DNA of 64,000 nucleotides, taken from NCBI GenBank assembly GCA_963735055.1, contig CAVTJN010000004.1, positions 434,001 to 498,000 of the forward strand. The letters run 5' to 3'. Made by a program: the position numbers and the translations under genes. The notes under the pieces were generated by a model that worked only from the letters and a program-made list of their open reading frames with translations, searched no databases and had not been told where the DNA came from. The first letter of the stretch is position 1. Each line of letters starts with the position of its first letter. Below, piece after piece: positions 27,221 to 36,300 of the stretch. Origin of the DNA: JBBITI01 sp963735055. Its GTDB lineage: Bacteria; Chloroflexota; Dehalococcoidia; Dehalococcoidales; UBA2162.

Positions 27221-27249
27221 TTGACTTCTGATCAGGGGCGGGGTATACT
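27221..27249 (+). promoter_or_regulatory. Strong promoter of a candidate small RNA
   Basis: TTGACT (27221-27226) and TATACT (27244-27249) with exact 17-nt spacing, only 18 nt after the GH13 stop. The expected start is near 27256. Confidence 0.7.
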
Positions 27250-27255
27250 TCACAT

Positions 27256-27322
27256 ATCACTTGAGACACTTGGAATGCGCCGCCTCAAGTGTTAAGCCAG
27301 GGGGTATCGCAGCCCCCTTTTT
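27256..27322 (+). ncRNA. Candidate small RNA (~67 nt) with two competing hairpins and a terminator
   Basis: Promoter TTGACT-17-TATACT leads into a short transcript ending in a terminator (GGGGG at 27300-27304 pairing with CCCCC at 27313-27317, then five T). No ORF with a ribosome-binding site lies inside. Two mutually exclusive stems can form: CACTTGAG (27258-27265) with CTCAAGTG (27284-27291), or ACACTTG (27266-27272) with CAAGTGT (27286-27292). I recognise no known RNA family. It could be a trans-acting sRNA or an attenuated leader for the small basic ORF at 27421, which has its own promoter. Confidence 0.5.
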
Positions 27323-27357
27323 CAATCCGCCGGAAGGCAGCGTGGCGAGACCGGAAG

Positions 27358-27386
27358 TTGGCGTCAAAGCGACCCGGGTCTATACT
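27358..27386 (+). promoter_or_regulatory. Promoter of the small basic ORF
   Basis: TTGGCG (27358-27363) and TATACT (27381-27386), 17-nt spacing. The start near 27393 gives a leader of about 28 nt to the TTG start at 27421. Confidence 0.55.
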
Positions 27387-27420
27387 TGGAGAGATCGAGT
27401 GACCTCAGCGGGGGTATACA

Positions 27421-27543
27421 TTGGGCAGAAAACAAGATAAAGCGATGCAGCGGAAGACCTACCAGGAGTCTTTCAAGAAAGTAAAGCACGGCCACGGCGG
27501 CCGGGCTATTCGAAAGAAGGAAGAGACCGCTCTGGGCAAGTAG
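27421..27543 (+). CDS. Very small basic protein, unknown function
   Basis: A 40-residue ORF from TTG 27421 (GGGGG at 27410-27414 as ribosome-binding site), or 32 residues from the in-frame ATG 27445. The product is strongly basic, with Lys/Arg in KKVKHGHGGRAIRKK, and has no Cys or hydrophobic segment. This suggests a nucleic-acid- or ribosome-associated peptide. It has its own promoter and is followed by a good terminator at 27612-27653, so it forms a one-gene unit. I do not recognise a family. Confidence 0.55.
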   Translation: MGRKQDKAMQRKTYQESFKKVKHGHGGRAIRKKEETALGK

Positions 27544-27611
27544 CTATCCCGGAACGCCCAGCCGCGCGGCGAGTCAGTGCTGGTCTGCCAGCCCACCCGA
27601 AGCGCACCACA

Positions 27612-27653
27612 AGCCCCCTGACGGGACCCAAGGGTCCGTCAGGGGCTTTTTTT
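27612..27653 (+). terminator. Rho-independent terminator
   Basis: A long stem (AGCCCC, TGACGG and ACC arms with single-base bulges, paired with GGTCCGTCAGGGGCT) followed by seven T. It ends the small basic ORF transcript. Confidence 0.85.
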
Positions 27654-27687
27654 GACCGTCGGCTGAGTGTATCGTGCCGGTTTAACG

Positions 27688-28974
27688 ATGACCATCACTG
27701 AGGGACGATTCGAGAAGGTAAACAGGAGCCTGAAGTACAGTGTGCTCGACGGGTCGGCCTTTGCGGCCATGCTAGGGCTGACGCAGAGTTACATTACCCC
27801 GTTCGCCCTGGCTCTGAAGGCTACGACCGTTCAGATCGGTCTCTTGACCAGCGTGCCCAGCTTGATGATGGCATTTTCGCAACTCGCCGCCCCCCACCTC
27901 GTGTCCAAGGCCGGAAGCCGCAAAGCCCTCATTCTCCCAGCCGTTTTCCTGCACGCCATGATGTGGCTGCCGATATTGCTGATCCCTTATGTCATGCCGG
28001 GTCAGAAGATGTGGTGGCTGATCAGTCTGGTCACCATCAGCACGGTTTTCGGCGCAGTTGCCAACCCGGCCTGGGGCAGCATGATGGCCGACCTGGTCCC
28101 CCGGCGCATTAGAGGCAGGTACTTCGCGGGCCGGGGCCGCGTGGCGACCCTGGTCGGGCTGATCTTCACCTTCATCGGCGGCGGCATACTTCAGCTTGCC
28201 CAGCCGAACGTCTTCCTCGGGTTCGCCCTGCTCTTTGGCGGCGCAATGCTCTTTCGACTAGTCTCGTTCGTCTTCCTGGCCAAGATGTATGAGGCGCCGG
28301 CCTTAGCGCACCCCGGCGAAGGCGAGCGCCTCCTTGACTTGATCCGGTGCATTGGCTCGTCGAATCTGGGACGCTTCACCGTGTTCGTTGCCCTAATGAG
28401 TTTCAGCGCCAACCTGGCAGCGCCGTTCTTCACCGTCTACATGCTACGCGACCTTCATTTCAGCTACCTCTCCTTTGTAATCGTCACCTGCAGTGGCAGT
28501 CTGGCAACGCTGTTCTTCCTCAAGTACTGGGGACGCCTCGCTGACCGGGCCGGGAACCTCCGCATCATCCGGATGGCATGTTTCCTCGTGCCGCTCGTGC
28601 CCCTGCTGTGGCTGATCGGCTCACATGTCTGGTACCTGGTCATGGTTCAGGCTTTTGCCAGTTTCGCCTGGGCCGGCTTCGACCTGGCCAACGTCAACTT
28701 CGTATACGAAGCGGCACCACCCGAAGAAAGGACGCGGCACATAGCGCTATTCAACGCCATGAATGGCCTGGCGGTGTGCCTGGGGGCACTCGTCGGCGGA
28801 TTGCTGGCCACTCGCCTTCCGGCCCTCTTCGGCTACAGCTTGCTCACGCTCTTCGCGATCTCTGGCTTACTGCGCGCCATCGTGGCCGCGCTGCTGATAC
28901 GCCGCATCCATGAGGTCCGTCATGTCTCTCGCATTGGGCTCATGACCTTGTTGTTCAGCCAGCCGCGGCGCTAG
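27688..28974 (+). CDS. Major facilitator superfamily transporter
   Basis: A 428-residue polytopic protein with about 12 hydrophobic segments in two halves and a charged central loop (residues ~200-220). The MFS loop 2-3 region reads SKAGSRKALIL, and the second-half equivalent is GRLADRAGNLRII. Substrate unknown. ATG 27688 is chosen; an in-frame GTG at 27667 exists, and neither has a convincing ribosome-binding site. The gene stands alone after a terminator. Confidence 0.85.
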   Translation: MTITEGRFEKVNRSLKYSVLDGSAFAAMLGLTQSYITPFALALKATTVQIGLLTSVPSLMMAFSQLAAPHLVSKAGSRKALILPAVFLHAMMWLPILLIPYVMPGQKMWWLISLVTISTVFGAVANPAWGSMMADLVPRRIRGRYFAGRGRVATLVGLIFTFIGGGILQLAQPNVFLGFALLFGGAMLFRLVSFVFLAKMYEAPALAHPGEGERLLDLIRCIGSSNLGRFTVFVALMSFSANLAAPFFTVYMLRDLHFSYLSFVIVTCSGSLATLFFLKYWGRLADRAGNLRIIRMACFLVPLVPLLWLIGSHVWYLVMVQAFASFAWAGFDLANVNFVYEAAPPEERTRHIALFNAMNGLAVCLGALVGGLLATRLPALFGYSLLTLFAISGLLRAIVAALLIRRIHEVRHVSRIGLMTLLFSQPRR

Positions 28975-29060
28975 CCCGCGCCCGGTCCTGGTCGGCGTGC
29001 CTGACTGACGCCTGGCAACCCGGAGCCAAAAATAAATCTTCCCTGCAGCTTCCTAACCCC

Positions 29061-29091
29061 TTGACAGGGGGACACGTTAGTGTAATATAAG
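29061..29091 (+). promoter_or_regulatory. Promoter of the aminomutase/ATP-grasp operon
   Basis: A perfect TTGACA at 29061-29066 is followed by an AT-rich -10 region: TAATAT at 29083-29088 (16-nt spacing) or TATAAG at 29086-29091. It precedes kamA by about 70 nt. A GAGGAGG ribosome-binding site precedes the GTG start. Confidence 0.65.
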
Positions 29092-29159
29092 AAATAAATC
29101 ATGTAAGCGCTTTCAGGTTTGGAAGCAGCGTGCAAGGGATTTGAGGAGGCACTACCCTA

Positions 29160-30497
29160 GTGAACACTGAGACGTTGATTGCCCAGGCCCGGGAGGACGA
29201 ACCCCCCGAACGTAGCGTTGCGGAATGCGAGGTTGAAGAACCTCCAAGTACGACCGCGCCTGTTGTCAGGCGCCGCTCATATGGTCATGTTCCGCCCGAA
29301 CTATGGAACGACTGGAAATGGCAATTCCGCAACCGCATTACATCCGTTGATGAACTAGCCAGCCGCGTCCCGCTGTCCGTCAAGGACCAGACACAACTCA
29401 AACTGGTAGCCGAGAAATACCCCATCTCGATCACCCCCCACTACCTATCTCTTATCGATCCTGACGATCTCAACGACCCTATTAGAAAGCAGGCCATTCC
29501 TTGTTTTCAGGAAATTGCCCTGGCTGGTATGGGTTTTGAGGACCCCCTCGAAGAACGACGACACTCCGTTGTGCCCGGATTGGTGCATCGGTACCCCGAC
29601 CGCGCCCTCATGGTCTTGACCAACCTGTGCCCGATGCTGTGCCGTCACTGCACGCGCAAGAGAGAATGGCAGAGCGGGGCGTGGGTACGGACCCAGGCGG
29701 AAATCGACGCCATGCTCGGCTATATTCGCGAACACAAGGAAGTGCGAGATGTCATCATGTCCGGAGGCGACGTGCTGACCCTATCAACGCAGCGTCTGGA
29801 AGGAGTTCTCGCCAGTCTGCGCCAGATTGAACACGTCGAGATCATTCGTATCGGCTCGAGGTTCCCCGTGGTGTTACCGCAGCGCATCGATGAAGCGCTT
29901 TGCGCCATGCTGTCCAAATACAGTCCGATTTGGCTCAACACGCACTTCAACCACCACCGCGAAATAACGCCCGAGTCTGCGGCGGCCGTCGACCGGTTGG
30001 TTCGGGCCGGCGTGCCCGTGAACAATCAGTCGGTTCTGCTAAAAGGCGTGAATGACACCGTCGAGTCGCAACTCAAGTTGTGCCACGGCCTGTTACGCAT
30101 AAAGGTGCGGCCCTATTACCTGTTCCAGTGCGACGAAGTGCAGGGAACAGAGCACCTTCACACTCCCATTCAGACCGGGGTAGACATTATTAAGGGCATG
30201 CGCGGTTTCACTTCCGGCCTGGCCATCCCCACGTTCGTGGTCGACCTTCCCGGCGGCGGCGGTAAAGTCCCGCTGCAGCCAAACTACGTGCTGTCCCAAA
30301 ACGACGATGAGATGATCCTGCGAAACTACGAAGGCCGACTGTTCAACGTCCGCAACCCGGCGGGTGGCACCGCCGCAGCGGCGCCCATACCGGCCCGGGT
30401 TTCTGAAGGGCATCCCAGACCCAACCGGCGCAACGGCAGCAAAGTCGACAAAAGTCCTCAACTTGCCTTTGCCAGTCTTGAAGGGGTCGTGCGGTAA
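29160..30497 (+). CDS. kamA: Lysine 2,3-aminomutase-family radical SAM enzyme (KamA)
   Basis: A 445-residue radical SAM, PLP-dependent aminomutase. The [4Fe-4S] motif CPMLCRHC places Cys157, Cys161 and Cys164 (CxxxCxxC). PGGGGK supplies the PLP lysine, Lys369. Asp325 (in FQCDEVQG) and Asp362 (in VVDLPGGGG) sit 37 residues apart. That is the same spacing as Asp293/Asp330 of clostridial lysine 2,3-aminomutase, which bind the substrate side-chain amino group. L-lysine to L-beta-lysine is therefore the favoured reaction, over glutamate 2,3-aminomutase. The first 40 residues are a variable acidic extension. The gene starts the four-gene unit with two ATP-grasp ligases and a GNAT. Confidence 0.9.
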   Translation: MNTETLIAQAREDEPPERSVAECEVEEPPSTTAPVVRRRSYGHVPPELWNDWKWQFRNRITSVDELASRVPLSVKDQTQLKLVAEKYPISITPHYLSLIDPDDLNDPIRKQAIPCFQEIALAGMGFEDPLEERRHSVVPGLVHRYPDRALMVLTNLCPMLCRHCTRKREWQSGAWVRTQAEIDAMLGYIREHKEVRDVIMSGGDVLTLSTQRLEGVLASLRQIEHVEIIRIGSRFPVVLPQRIDEALCAMLSKYSPIWLNTHFNHHREITPESAAAVDRLVRAGVPVNNQSVLLKGVNDTVESQLKLCHGLLRIKVRPYYLFQCDEVQGTEHLHTPIQTGVDIIKGMRGFTSGLAIPTFVVDLPGGGGKVPLQPNYVLSQNDDEMILRNYEGRLFNVRNPAGGTAAAAPIPARVSEGHPRPNRRNGSKVDKSPQLAFASLEGVVR

Positions 30498-30504
30498 CCA
30501 GGGA

Positions 30505-31530
30505 ATGAGAATCGGGCTCGCCTTCGACCTGAAAGAAGCCGTCAAGGGGACGATTTCATCCGAAGGACAGCCTGAGGACGCCCTTGAGGAGTACGACTCC
30601 AGCGAAACGATAAGAGGAATCACGGCCGCCATCGAAGCGGAGGGACATTCGGCGATCCCGCTCGGTGGTGGCCGTGATTTCTTGAACAGCGTTCAGCGGG
30701 AGAGCGTGGATCTCGTTTTCAACATCGCCGAGGGTCTCGGCAACTACCGCGGCCGCGAAGCTCAGGTACCTGGCGTCCTCGAGATGCTGGGCATCCCCTA
30801 TACCGGTTCGGATCCGCTGGCTATGGCTGTCTCCCTGGATAAGGCCGTCACCAAGAGTCTGGTGACCATTGCGGGCGTCACGACCCCGGGCTGGCGAGTG
30901 GTTGGCAGCATGAGCCAGCTTAAGAAGACGGACTGGAGTGCAATGGCGTTCCCCGTCTTCATCAAGCCACTCCACGAAGGCTCCAGCAAGGGAATCAGAA
31001 CGGGGTCTAGAATCGATACCGAGGCACAACTCAACAGAGCCATAACTAGTGTGATCGAGCTCTACCATCAGCCGGTGATGGTCGAGGAGTTTATACAAGG
31101 CGACGAGATCACGACCGGCATCGTCGGCAATTCGCCCCCGGAGATCATCGGCATCATGCGGGTTGTTCCCAAGCATGCTGACCCCAACTTCGTCTACTCC
31201 CTGGAAGTGAAACGCGATTGGGAACGCTTGGTCGAGTATGAATGTCCGGCAAAACTGGCCCCTGAAGTCCTCGGGAGGATCAGAGAGTCGGCCCTGGCCG
31301 TTTTCGCCGCCCTCGGATGCCGCGACGTCTCCAGAGTGGATTTCCGGGTTTCAAAAGGGACGCCCTACTTTCTTGAAATCAATCCGCTCCCCGGACTCAA
31401 TCCCGGGAGCGGTGACATCGTCATTATGGCAAAGAAGATGGGCTGGACGTATTCCAGGTTGATATCGGCGATTGTTGATGCTGCTTCACAGAGGTACCGG
31501 CGTGAGTCTCAAAGTAGCAATCATCTATAA
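30505..31530 (+). CDS. D-Ala-D-Ala ligase-like ATP-grasp enzyme (first copy)
   Basis: A 341-residue ATP-grasp ligase, expected to join a carboxylate to an amine through an acyl-phosphate. ATG 30505 is 7 nt after the kamA stop with AGGGA upstream. It has an N-terminal Rossmann-like domain (SVDLVFNIAEG), then GIPYTGSDPLAMAVSLDKAVTK, an ATP-binding strand FPVFIKPLHEGSSKGI, VEEFIQGDE, and the metal/substrate segment DFRVSKGTPYFLEINPLPGLNPGSG. This follows the Ddl plan, but a cell-wall Ddl would be expected in a mur cluster. Position after kamA suggests that it ligates beta-lysine or a related amino acid (inference). Its 3' end overlaps the next gene by 29 nt. Confidence 0.85.
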   Translation: MRIGLAFDLKEAVKGTISSEGQPEDALEEYDSSETIRGITAAIEAEGHSAIPLGGGRDFLNSVQRESVDLVFNIAEGLGNYRGREAQVPGVLEMLGIPYTGSDPLAMAVSLDKAVTKSLVTIAGVTTPGWRVVGSMSQLKKTDWSAMAFPVFIKPLHEGSSKGIRTGSRIDTEAQLNRAITSVIELYHQPVMVEEFIQGDEITTGIVGNSPPEIIGIMRVVPKHADPNFVYSLEVKRDWERLVEYECPAKLAPEVLGRIRESALAVFAALGCRDVSRVDFRVSKGTPYFLEINPLPGLNPGSGDIVIMAKKMGWTYSRLISAIVDAASQRYRRESQSSNHL

Positions 31531-32512
31531 CCAGCCGGAACAGGACCGCTATTCCGCTATGGGAGAGCAAAAGGCGGTACTCGGCGTCCTCGTCGAGGTC
31601 AAGGCGGTCCACGCCGGATTGACGAAGCTCGGATATACGGTGGAACAGGTACCTGTTTCCCCTCCCCTTGAGGCAGTGCACCGAACCCTATCGAACCTTA
31701 AAGTGGACGCCGTGTTCAATCTCTTCGAAGGGTTTGCCGGCCGCCCGGAAACGGAAGCCGCCGTCGCCGCCATGCTTTCCGGGCTGGGCGTACCCTACAC
31801 CGGGTGTTCGGCGGCCGCGTTGTCACTCACCCTCGATAAGTCACGGACCAAGGCGATTCTCCTTTCGAATGGTCTCCCTACCCCGGCTTTCCAGGTGCTG
31901 GACCCGGGTACGATCGAGCAGTTCGATCTCAGGTTTCCCTGCATCGTGAAACCGGCCGCCGAGGATGCCAGTCATGGCCTGTCTGAACGCAGCGTCGTGA
32001 CCGACCGCTCCGGTCTGGAGGGTCAGGTGAAGCACATCAGCGACCTCTACAACGGGCAGGCGTTGGTGGAAGAGTACATCGACGGCCGCGAATTCAACGT
32101 GGCCGTGATTGGAAACGACCAGCCCGTGGTCCTTCCAGTCTCGGAAATTGTCTACACTCTCCCCGACGGCATGCCCCGCATATTGACTTTCGAGGCCAAG
32201 TGGGAGCCGCAAAGTCTGTATTTCAAGTCATCGGCGCCGGTCTGCCCGGCCGATATTGATGACGTCATCCGGCAACGTATCGCGGGGCCGGCGCTGAGCG
32301 CCTACAAGTTGCTCGGATGCACCGGCTATGCGCGGGTTGATTTCCGCATGGGCGCCGACTCGATCCCCCAGATCATCGAAGTGAATGCCAATCCCGACTT
32401 GTCACCGGGGTACGGCGTCGCTCTCCAGTCGCGCCTGGCGGGCATGACCTACGCCCGTATGATCGAACGCATAGTGCAGCTGGCCATGGAAAGGAGCGTC
32501 GTCGGTGCCTGA
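31502..32512 (+). CDS. D-Ala-D-Ala ligase-like ATP-grasp enzyme (second copy)
   Basis: A 336-residue ATP-grasp enzyme starting at GTG 31502 (AGAGGT upstream). It is related to, but clearly diverged from, the preceding gene: VDAVFNLFEGFAG, GVPYTGCSAAALSLTLDKSRTK, FPCIVKPAAEDASHGLS, VEEYIDGREFNV, and DFRMGADSIPQIIEVNANPDLSPGYG. The differing acceptor-loop sequence (NANPDLSPG versus NPLPGLNPG) suggests the two ligases act on different substrates or successive steps. The gene overlaps its predecessor by 29 nt and the downstream GNAT by 8 nt, which points to tight coupling. Confidence 0.85.
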   Translation: MSLKVAIIYNQPEQDRYSAMGEQKAVLGVLVEVKAVHAGLTKLGYTVEQVPVSPPLEAVHRTLSNLKVDAVFNLFEGFAGRPETEAAVAAMLSGLGVPYTGCSAAALSLTLDKSRTKAILLSNGLPTPAFQVLDPGTIEQFDLRFPCIVKPAAEDASHGLSERSVVTDRSGLEGQVKHISDLYNGQALVEEYIDGREFNVAVIGNDQPVVLPVSEIVYTLPDGMPRILTFEAKWEPQSLYFKSSAPVCPADIDDVIRQRIAGPALSAYKLLGCTGYARVDFRMGADSIPQIIEVNANPDLSPGYGVALQSRLAGMTYARMIERIVQLAMERSVVGA

Positions 32513-32996
32513 AGTAAGGCCCATGGCCGCAAGAGACAAGTCGGCGGTGATGGCGATCCTCCGGGACACTCCCGAATTCAAACCGGTTGAAGTCGACGTC
32601 GCCCAAGAACTGATCGATGCCTTCCTCGACGATGGCGTCGATTCGGGCTACGTCCATCTCATCGGCGAAGTCGATTCGCTGATTGCGGGTTATATCTGTT
32701 ACGGTCCCACGCCCATTACCACCGGTACATGGGACGTCTACTGGATGGCGGTCTCCCAGGGAGCGCAGCGACACGGCGTGGGCAAGGCTTTGCTCTCCGC
32801 CGCCGAATCCGACATCAAGAAGATGCAGGGACGCCTGATCCTGATCGAGACCTCCTCAAAGCCCGGCTACGAAAAGGCGCAGAGCTTCTACGCCAAGCAG
32901 GGGTACGAACTTATCAGCCGTATCGCCGACTTCTACGAGCCCGGTGACGACAAGCTGACGTATCTGAAGCGAATCAGCACGACCGGATCGGGGTGA
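32505..32996 (+). CDS. GNAT-family N-acetyltransferase
   Basis: A 163-residue single-domain GNAT. The acetyl-CoA pyrophosphate loop is QRHGVGKALL (Q-x-x-G-x-G/A) after the strand VYWMAVSQGA. The C-terminal part KPGYEKAQSFYAKQGYELISRI is the usual strand-helix-strand with the FYxxxGY element. The start is GTG 32505; ATG 32523 is an in-frame alternative. It is much shorter than AblB, the acetyltransferase that works with KamA to make N-epsilon-acetyl-beta-lysine, so that pathway should not be assumed. As last gene of the operon it probably acetylates the operon's product or intermediate (inference). Confidence 0.85.
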   Translation: MPEVRPMAARDKSAVMAILRDTPEFKPVEVDVAQELIDAFLDDGVDSGYVHLIGEVDSLIAGYICYGPTPITTGTWDVYWMAVSQGAQRHGVGKALLSAAESDIKKMQGRLILIETSSKPGYEKAQSFYAKQGYELISRIADFYEPGDDKLTYLKRISTTGSG

Positions 32997-33057
32997 ACCT
33001 GCCCCACCCCCACCCGTCGGGTCCACGGTGAATCGTTGGTCCGTCGCGTGCGCCCCG

Positions 33058-33086
33058 TTGATTACCCTGGACCACCGTGGTAGAAT
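33058..33086 (+). promoter_or_regulatory. Promoter of the ileS T-box leader
   Basis: TTGATT (33058-33063) and TAGAAT (33081-33086) with 17-nt spacing. The start near 33093 places the whole T-box within the transcript. Confidence 0.7.
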
Positions 33087-33092
33087 ACGCGT

Positions 33093-33363
33093 ACAAAAGC
33101 GTTGACGGAGAAGAGTAAGAGACGCTGAAACGCTCAGCGAGTCTGGTACGGTGTGAGCCGACGCGCGAAGGTCTCTGAAAATCCCTCCAGAGCTGCCAAC
33201 CGAACCCCCCGGGCCGATCGGGGCCAGTAGACTTGGCCGGAGTCATCAGCTGTTACGTTGATGGGGGCATCATCGAGTGCCCCGCCGAGTGTCCCGGTGC
33301 AGACCGGGAAAGTAGGGTGGTACCGCGGGTTAATCCCGTCCCTGCACGGACGGGATTTTTGTT
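33093..33363 (+). promoter_or_regulatory. T-box riboswitch controlling ileS (predicted specifier ATC)
   Basis: The invariant T-box AGGGTGGTACCGCG is at 33314-33327, followed by a terminator hairpin (ATCCCGTCC at 33333-33341 with GGACGGGAT at 33348-33356, then T-rich). Upstream lies a long stem I region with a GGTGTGAGCC element. The predicted specifier, placed by comparison with the trpB T-box here, is ATC at 33181-33183, an isoleucine codon, in agreement with the downstream gene. Uncharged tRNA-Ile would favour the antiterminator and switch ileS on. Confidence 0.9.
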
Positions 33364-33386
33364 TTCTGGCGAATGGAGGAACTCAT

Positions 33387-36300
33387 ATGTTCAGACCGGT
33401 AAGCAGTAAGGTCAGTTTCACCGAACTGGAAGACCGCACGTTGAAATGGTGGCGCGAGAACGGCATCTTCGAACGCAGCGTAAAGGCGCGCCAGGACAAG
33501 CCACGGTTCGTGTTCTATGAAGGCCCCCCTTTCGCAAATGGCAATCCGGGCATCCACCACGTTCTGGCCCGAGTATTCAAGGATGTCATAGTACGGTACC
33601 GGACGATGAAAGGGTACTACGTACCGCGCATTGCCGGTTGGGACACCCATGGCCTGCCCGTGGAACTGGAAATCGAAAAACAGCTCGGATTTTCCAGTAA
33701 GAAGCAGATCGAGGAATACGGCGTCGGCGAATTCAACCGTCGCTGCCGGGAAAGCGTCTTTACTTACCTCAAGGAATGGAATTCCCTGACCGAACGCATC
33801 GCCTACTGGGTGGACCTCGACAAGGCGTACATGACGATGAGTAACGACTACATCGAGTCGGTGTGGTGGGCGGTGAAGGAACTGTGGGACCGCGGATACG
33901 TTTACCAGGGCTATCGTGTCACCCCCCACTGCCCCCGCTGCGGCACTTCGCTCAGCTCTCACGAGGTCGCCCAGGGCTACCGGGACGACGTCGAAGACCC
34001 ATCGATATACGTCAAATTCAAGGTGGTCCCCTCTTCCCCGAAGAAAACCGATGGGCAGCAGAGCCTGGCGGCACTTATCAATCAACCGGGCAAGACAGCC
34101 TGCCTGCTGGCTTGGACAACGACTCCATGGACTTTACCGGCGAACACCGCTCTTGCCGTCGCAGCGGACGCCGAGTACGTGGCGGTCGAGACCGAAAACG
34201 GATACATCATCTTGGCCAGCGCTCGCCTCGGCCCCTCCGGATTCGCAGGTTCGCCGGTGGCCGCCCGGCTTAAGGGAAGCGATCTCGTTGGTCTCAGATA
34301 CGAGCCGCTTTTCAGTCCCGCCGACTACGGCGTGCCCGTTACCAGAATGACCCGACCACCCAAAGAAAGAAAACGGCGGACCAGCGGCTACCCGGTGATT
34401 GCCGAGGGTTTTGTCTCCATGGAGGATGGCACCGGCATCGTGCATGTGGCGCCGGCCTACGGGGAGGCCGACTACGACGCGGGCCAGAGGCACCAGCTTG
34501 ACTTTGTGCATACGGTTGACCTGCAGGGCAAAGTCATCGGCTCCTACCCCTTTGCCGGCAAGTTCGTGAAAGGCGCCGACCCTCTGGTGCTCGAGAATCT
34601 CAAAGAACGCGGCCTCCTTCACCGCAGCGAGACCGTCCGCCACACCTACCCTTTCTGCTGGCGTTGCGCGACCCCACTGGTCTACTACGCCAAGCAGAGC
34701 TGGTACATCAGAACAACCGCAGTCAAGGATCGGATGCTGGAAGCGAATCGCACAATAGGCTGGTATCCCGACCACATCAAGTACGGCCGTTTCGGGGACT
34801 GGTTGGCAAACAACGTCGATTGGGCGTTTTCAAGAGAACGCTACTGGGGCACCCCGCTGCCGATCTGGAAGTGCGGGACGTGCGGTGCTGTGGAATGCGC
34901 GGGCAGCGTTGCCGAACTCAAGGGCAAACCGGGTTTTACCGGCCTCAATGACCCTATCGACCTGCACCGGCCGTTCCTCGATGAGGTGAAGTTCGCCTGC
35001 GCGAGTTGCGGCGGCGAGATGCGCCGAACGCCGGAGGTCATGGACTGCTGGTTCGACTCCGGTTCGATGCCCTTCGCACAACTCCACTACCCGTTCGACA
35101 ACAAAGAATCATTCGACCGGGAAATGAAGCAGGCCGATTTCATTTGTGAAGCCGTCGACCAGACGCGTGGCTGGTTCTACAGTCTGCACGCCATATCAAC
35201 TATGCTTTTCGACCGCAATTCCTTCAAAAATGTCATCTGCCTGGGACTTATTCTGGACGCCAAAGGCGAGAAGATGAGCAAAACCAGGGGGAATGTGGTC
35301 TCACCGTGGCAGATCATCAGCAAGTATGGAGCCGACCCTTTGCGCTGGTACCTGTTCACTGCTTCGCCGCCCGGCAACGCCCGGCGGTTCGACGAGAAGC
35401 AAGTACTCGAGGTTACGCGCCGGTTCCTGCTCACACTGTGGAATGTGTATTCGTTCTTCGTGACCTACGCCAACATCGACGCGTTCCGGCCGGGCGTATC
35501 GACCGAAAAACCACAACTGGCCGAGCTTGACCGTTGGATACTGTCCGAACTGAACCAACTCGTCAAAGAGGTGGACTCGGGACTCGACCAGTACGACCCG
35601 ACCGAGGCCGGAAGAAAGATCGAAACGTTTGTTGACCGCCTCTCCAACTGGTACGTCAGACGCAGCCGGCGCCGTTTCTGGAAGAGTGGCAGCGACAACG
35701 ACAAATTGGCCGCGTACGACACCCTGTATGAGTGTCTGGTGACAGTGTCCAAGCTGCTCGCCCCGTTCACCCCATTCCTGGCTGAAGAGCTCTACCGAAA
35801 CCTGGCAGCAGGCGGCACCGGGCGGACTCCGGAGTCGGTGCATCTTGCTGATTTCCCGGGTTACGATGAGACCAAGATCGATTTGCAGCTCTCCGAGGAC
35901 GTCCGCCTGGCCATGGATTTGTCCAGCCTGGGCAGAGCGGCACGATCCCAGACAGGCATCAAAGTCAGGCAGCCGCTGCCCGTCGTTCATTTCGGCTTTA
36001 GCTCCGTCGGCCCTTCCCTGCAGGCATCGCTGCAGCGCATAAAGACGCAACTCCTGGACGAACTCAACGTCAAAGACGTCAAATGGGATACCAAGGACAA
36101 CATATCGCCCCTTGAACGAGAAGGGTGCGTCATCTCCGGGGAGGACATCAACTGCGCAGTGAATCCAACAATCCCCGAGTCTCTGAAGGGCGAGGGAATG
36201 GCCAGAGAGGTCGTTCATCGCATCCAGACGATGAGACGGTCAGCTGGATTTGAGATCGCCGACCGCATCGTTACCCATTATGATGGTGACGCCGCTTTCA

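Noticed and set aside
30505..32512. ATP-grasp genes as the cell-wall D-Ala-D-Ala ligase (ddl)
   Set aside because: There are two diverged copies in a kamA operon with no mur genes; specificity cannot be assigned from sequence alone.
32505..32996. GNAT as AblB (beta-lysine N6-acetyltransferase)
   Set aside because: At 163 residues it is a single bare GNAT domain, well short of AblB; the link to beta-lysine rests on context only.
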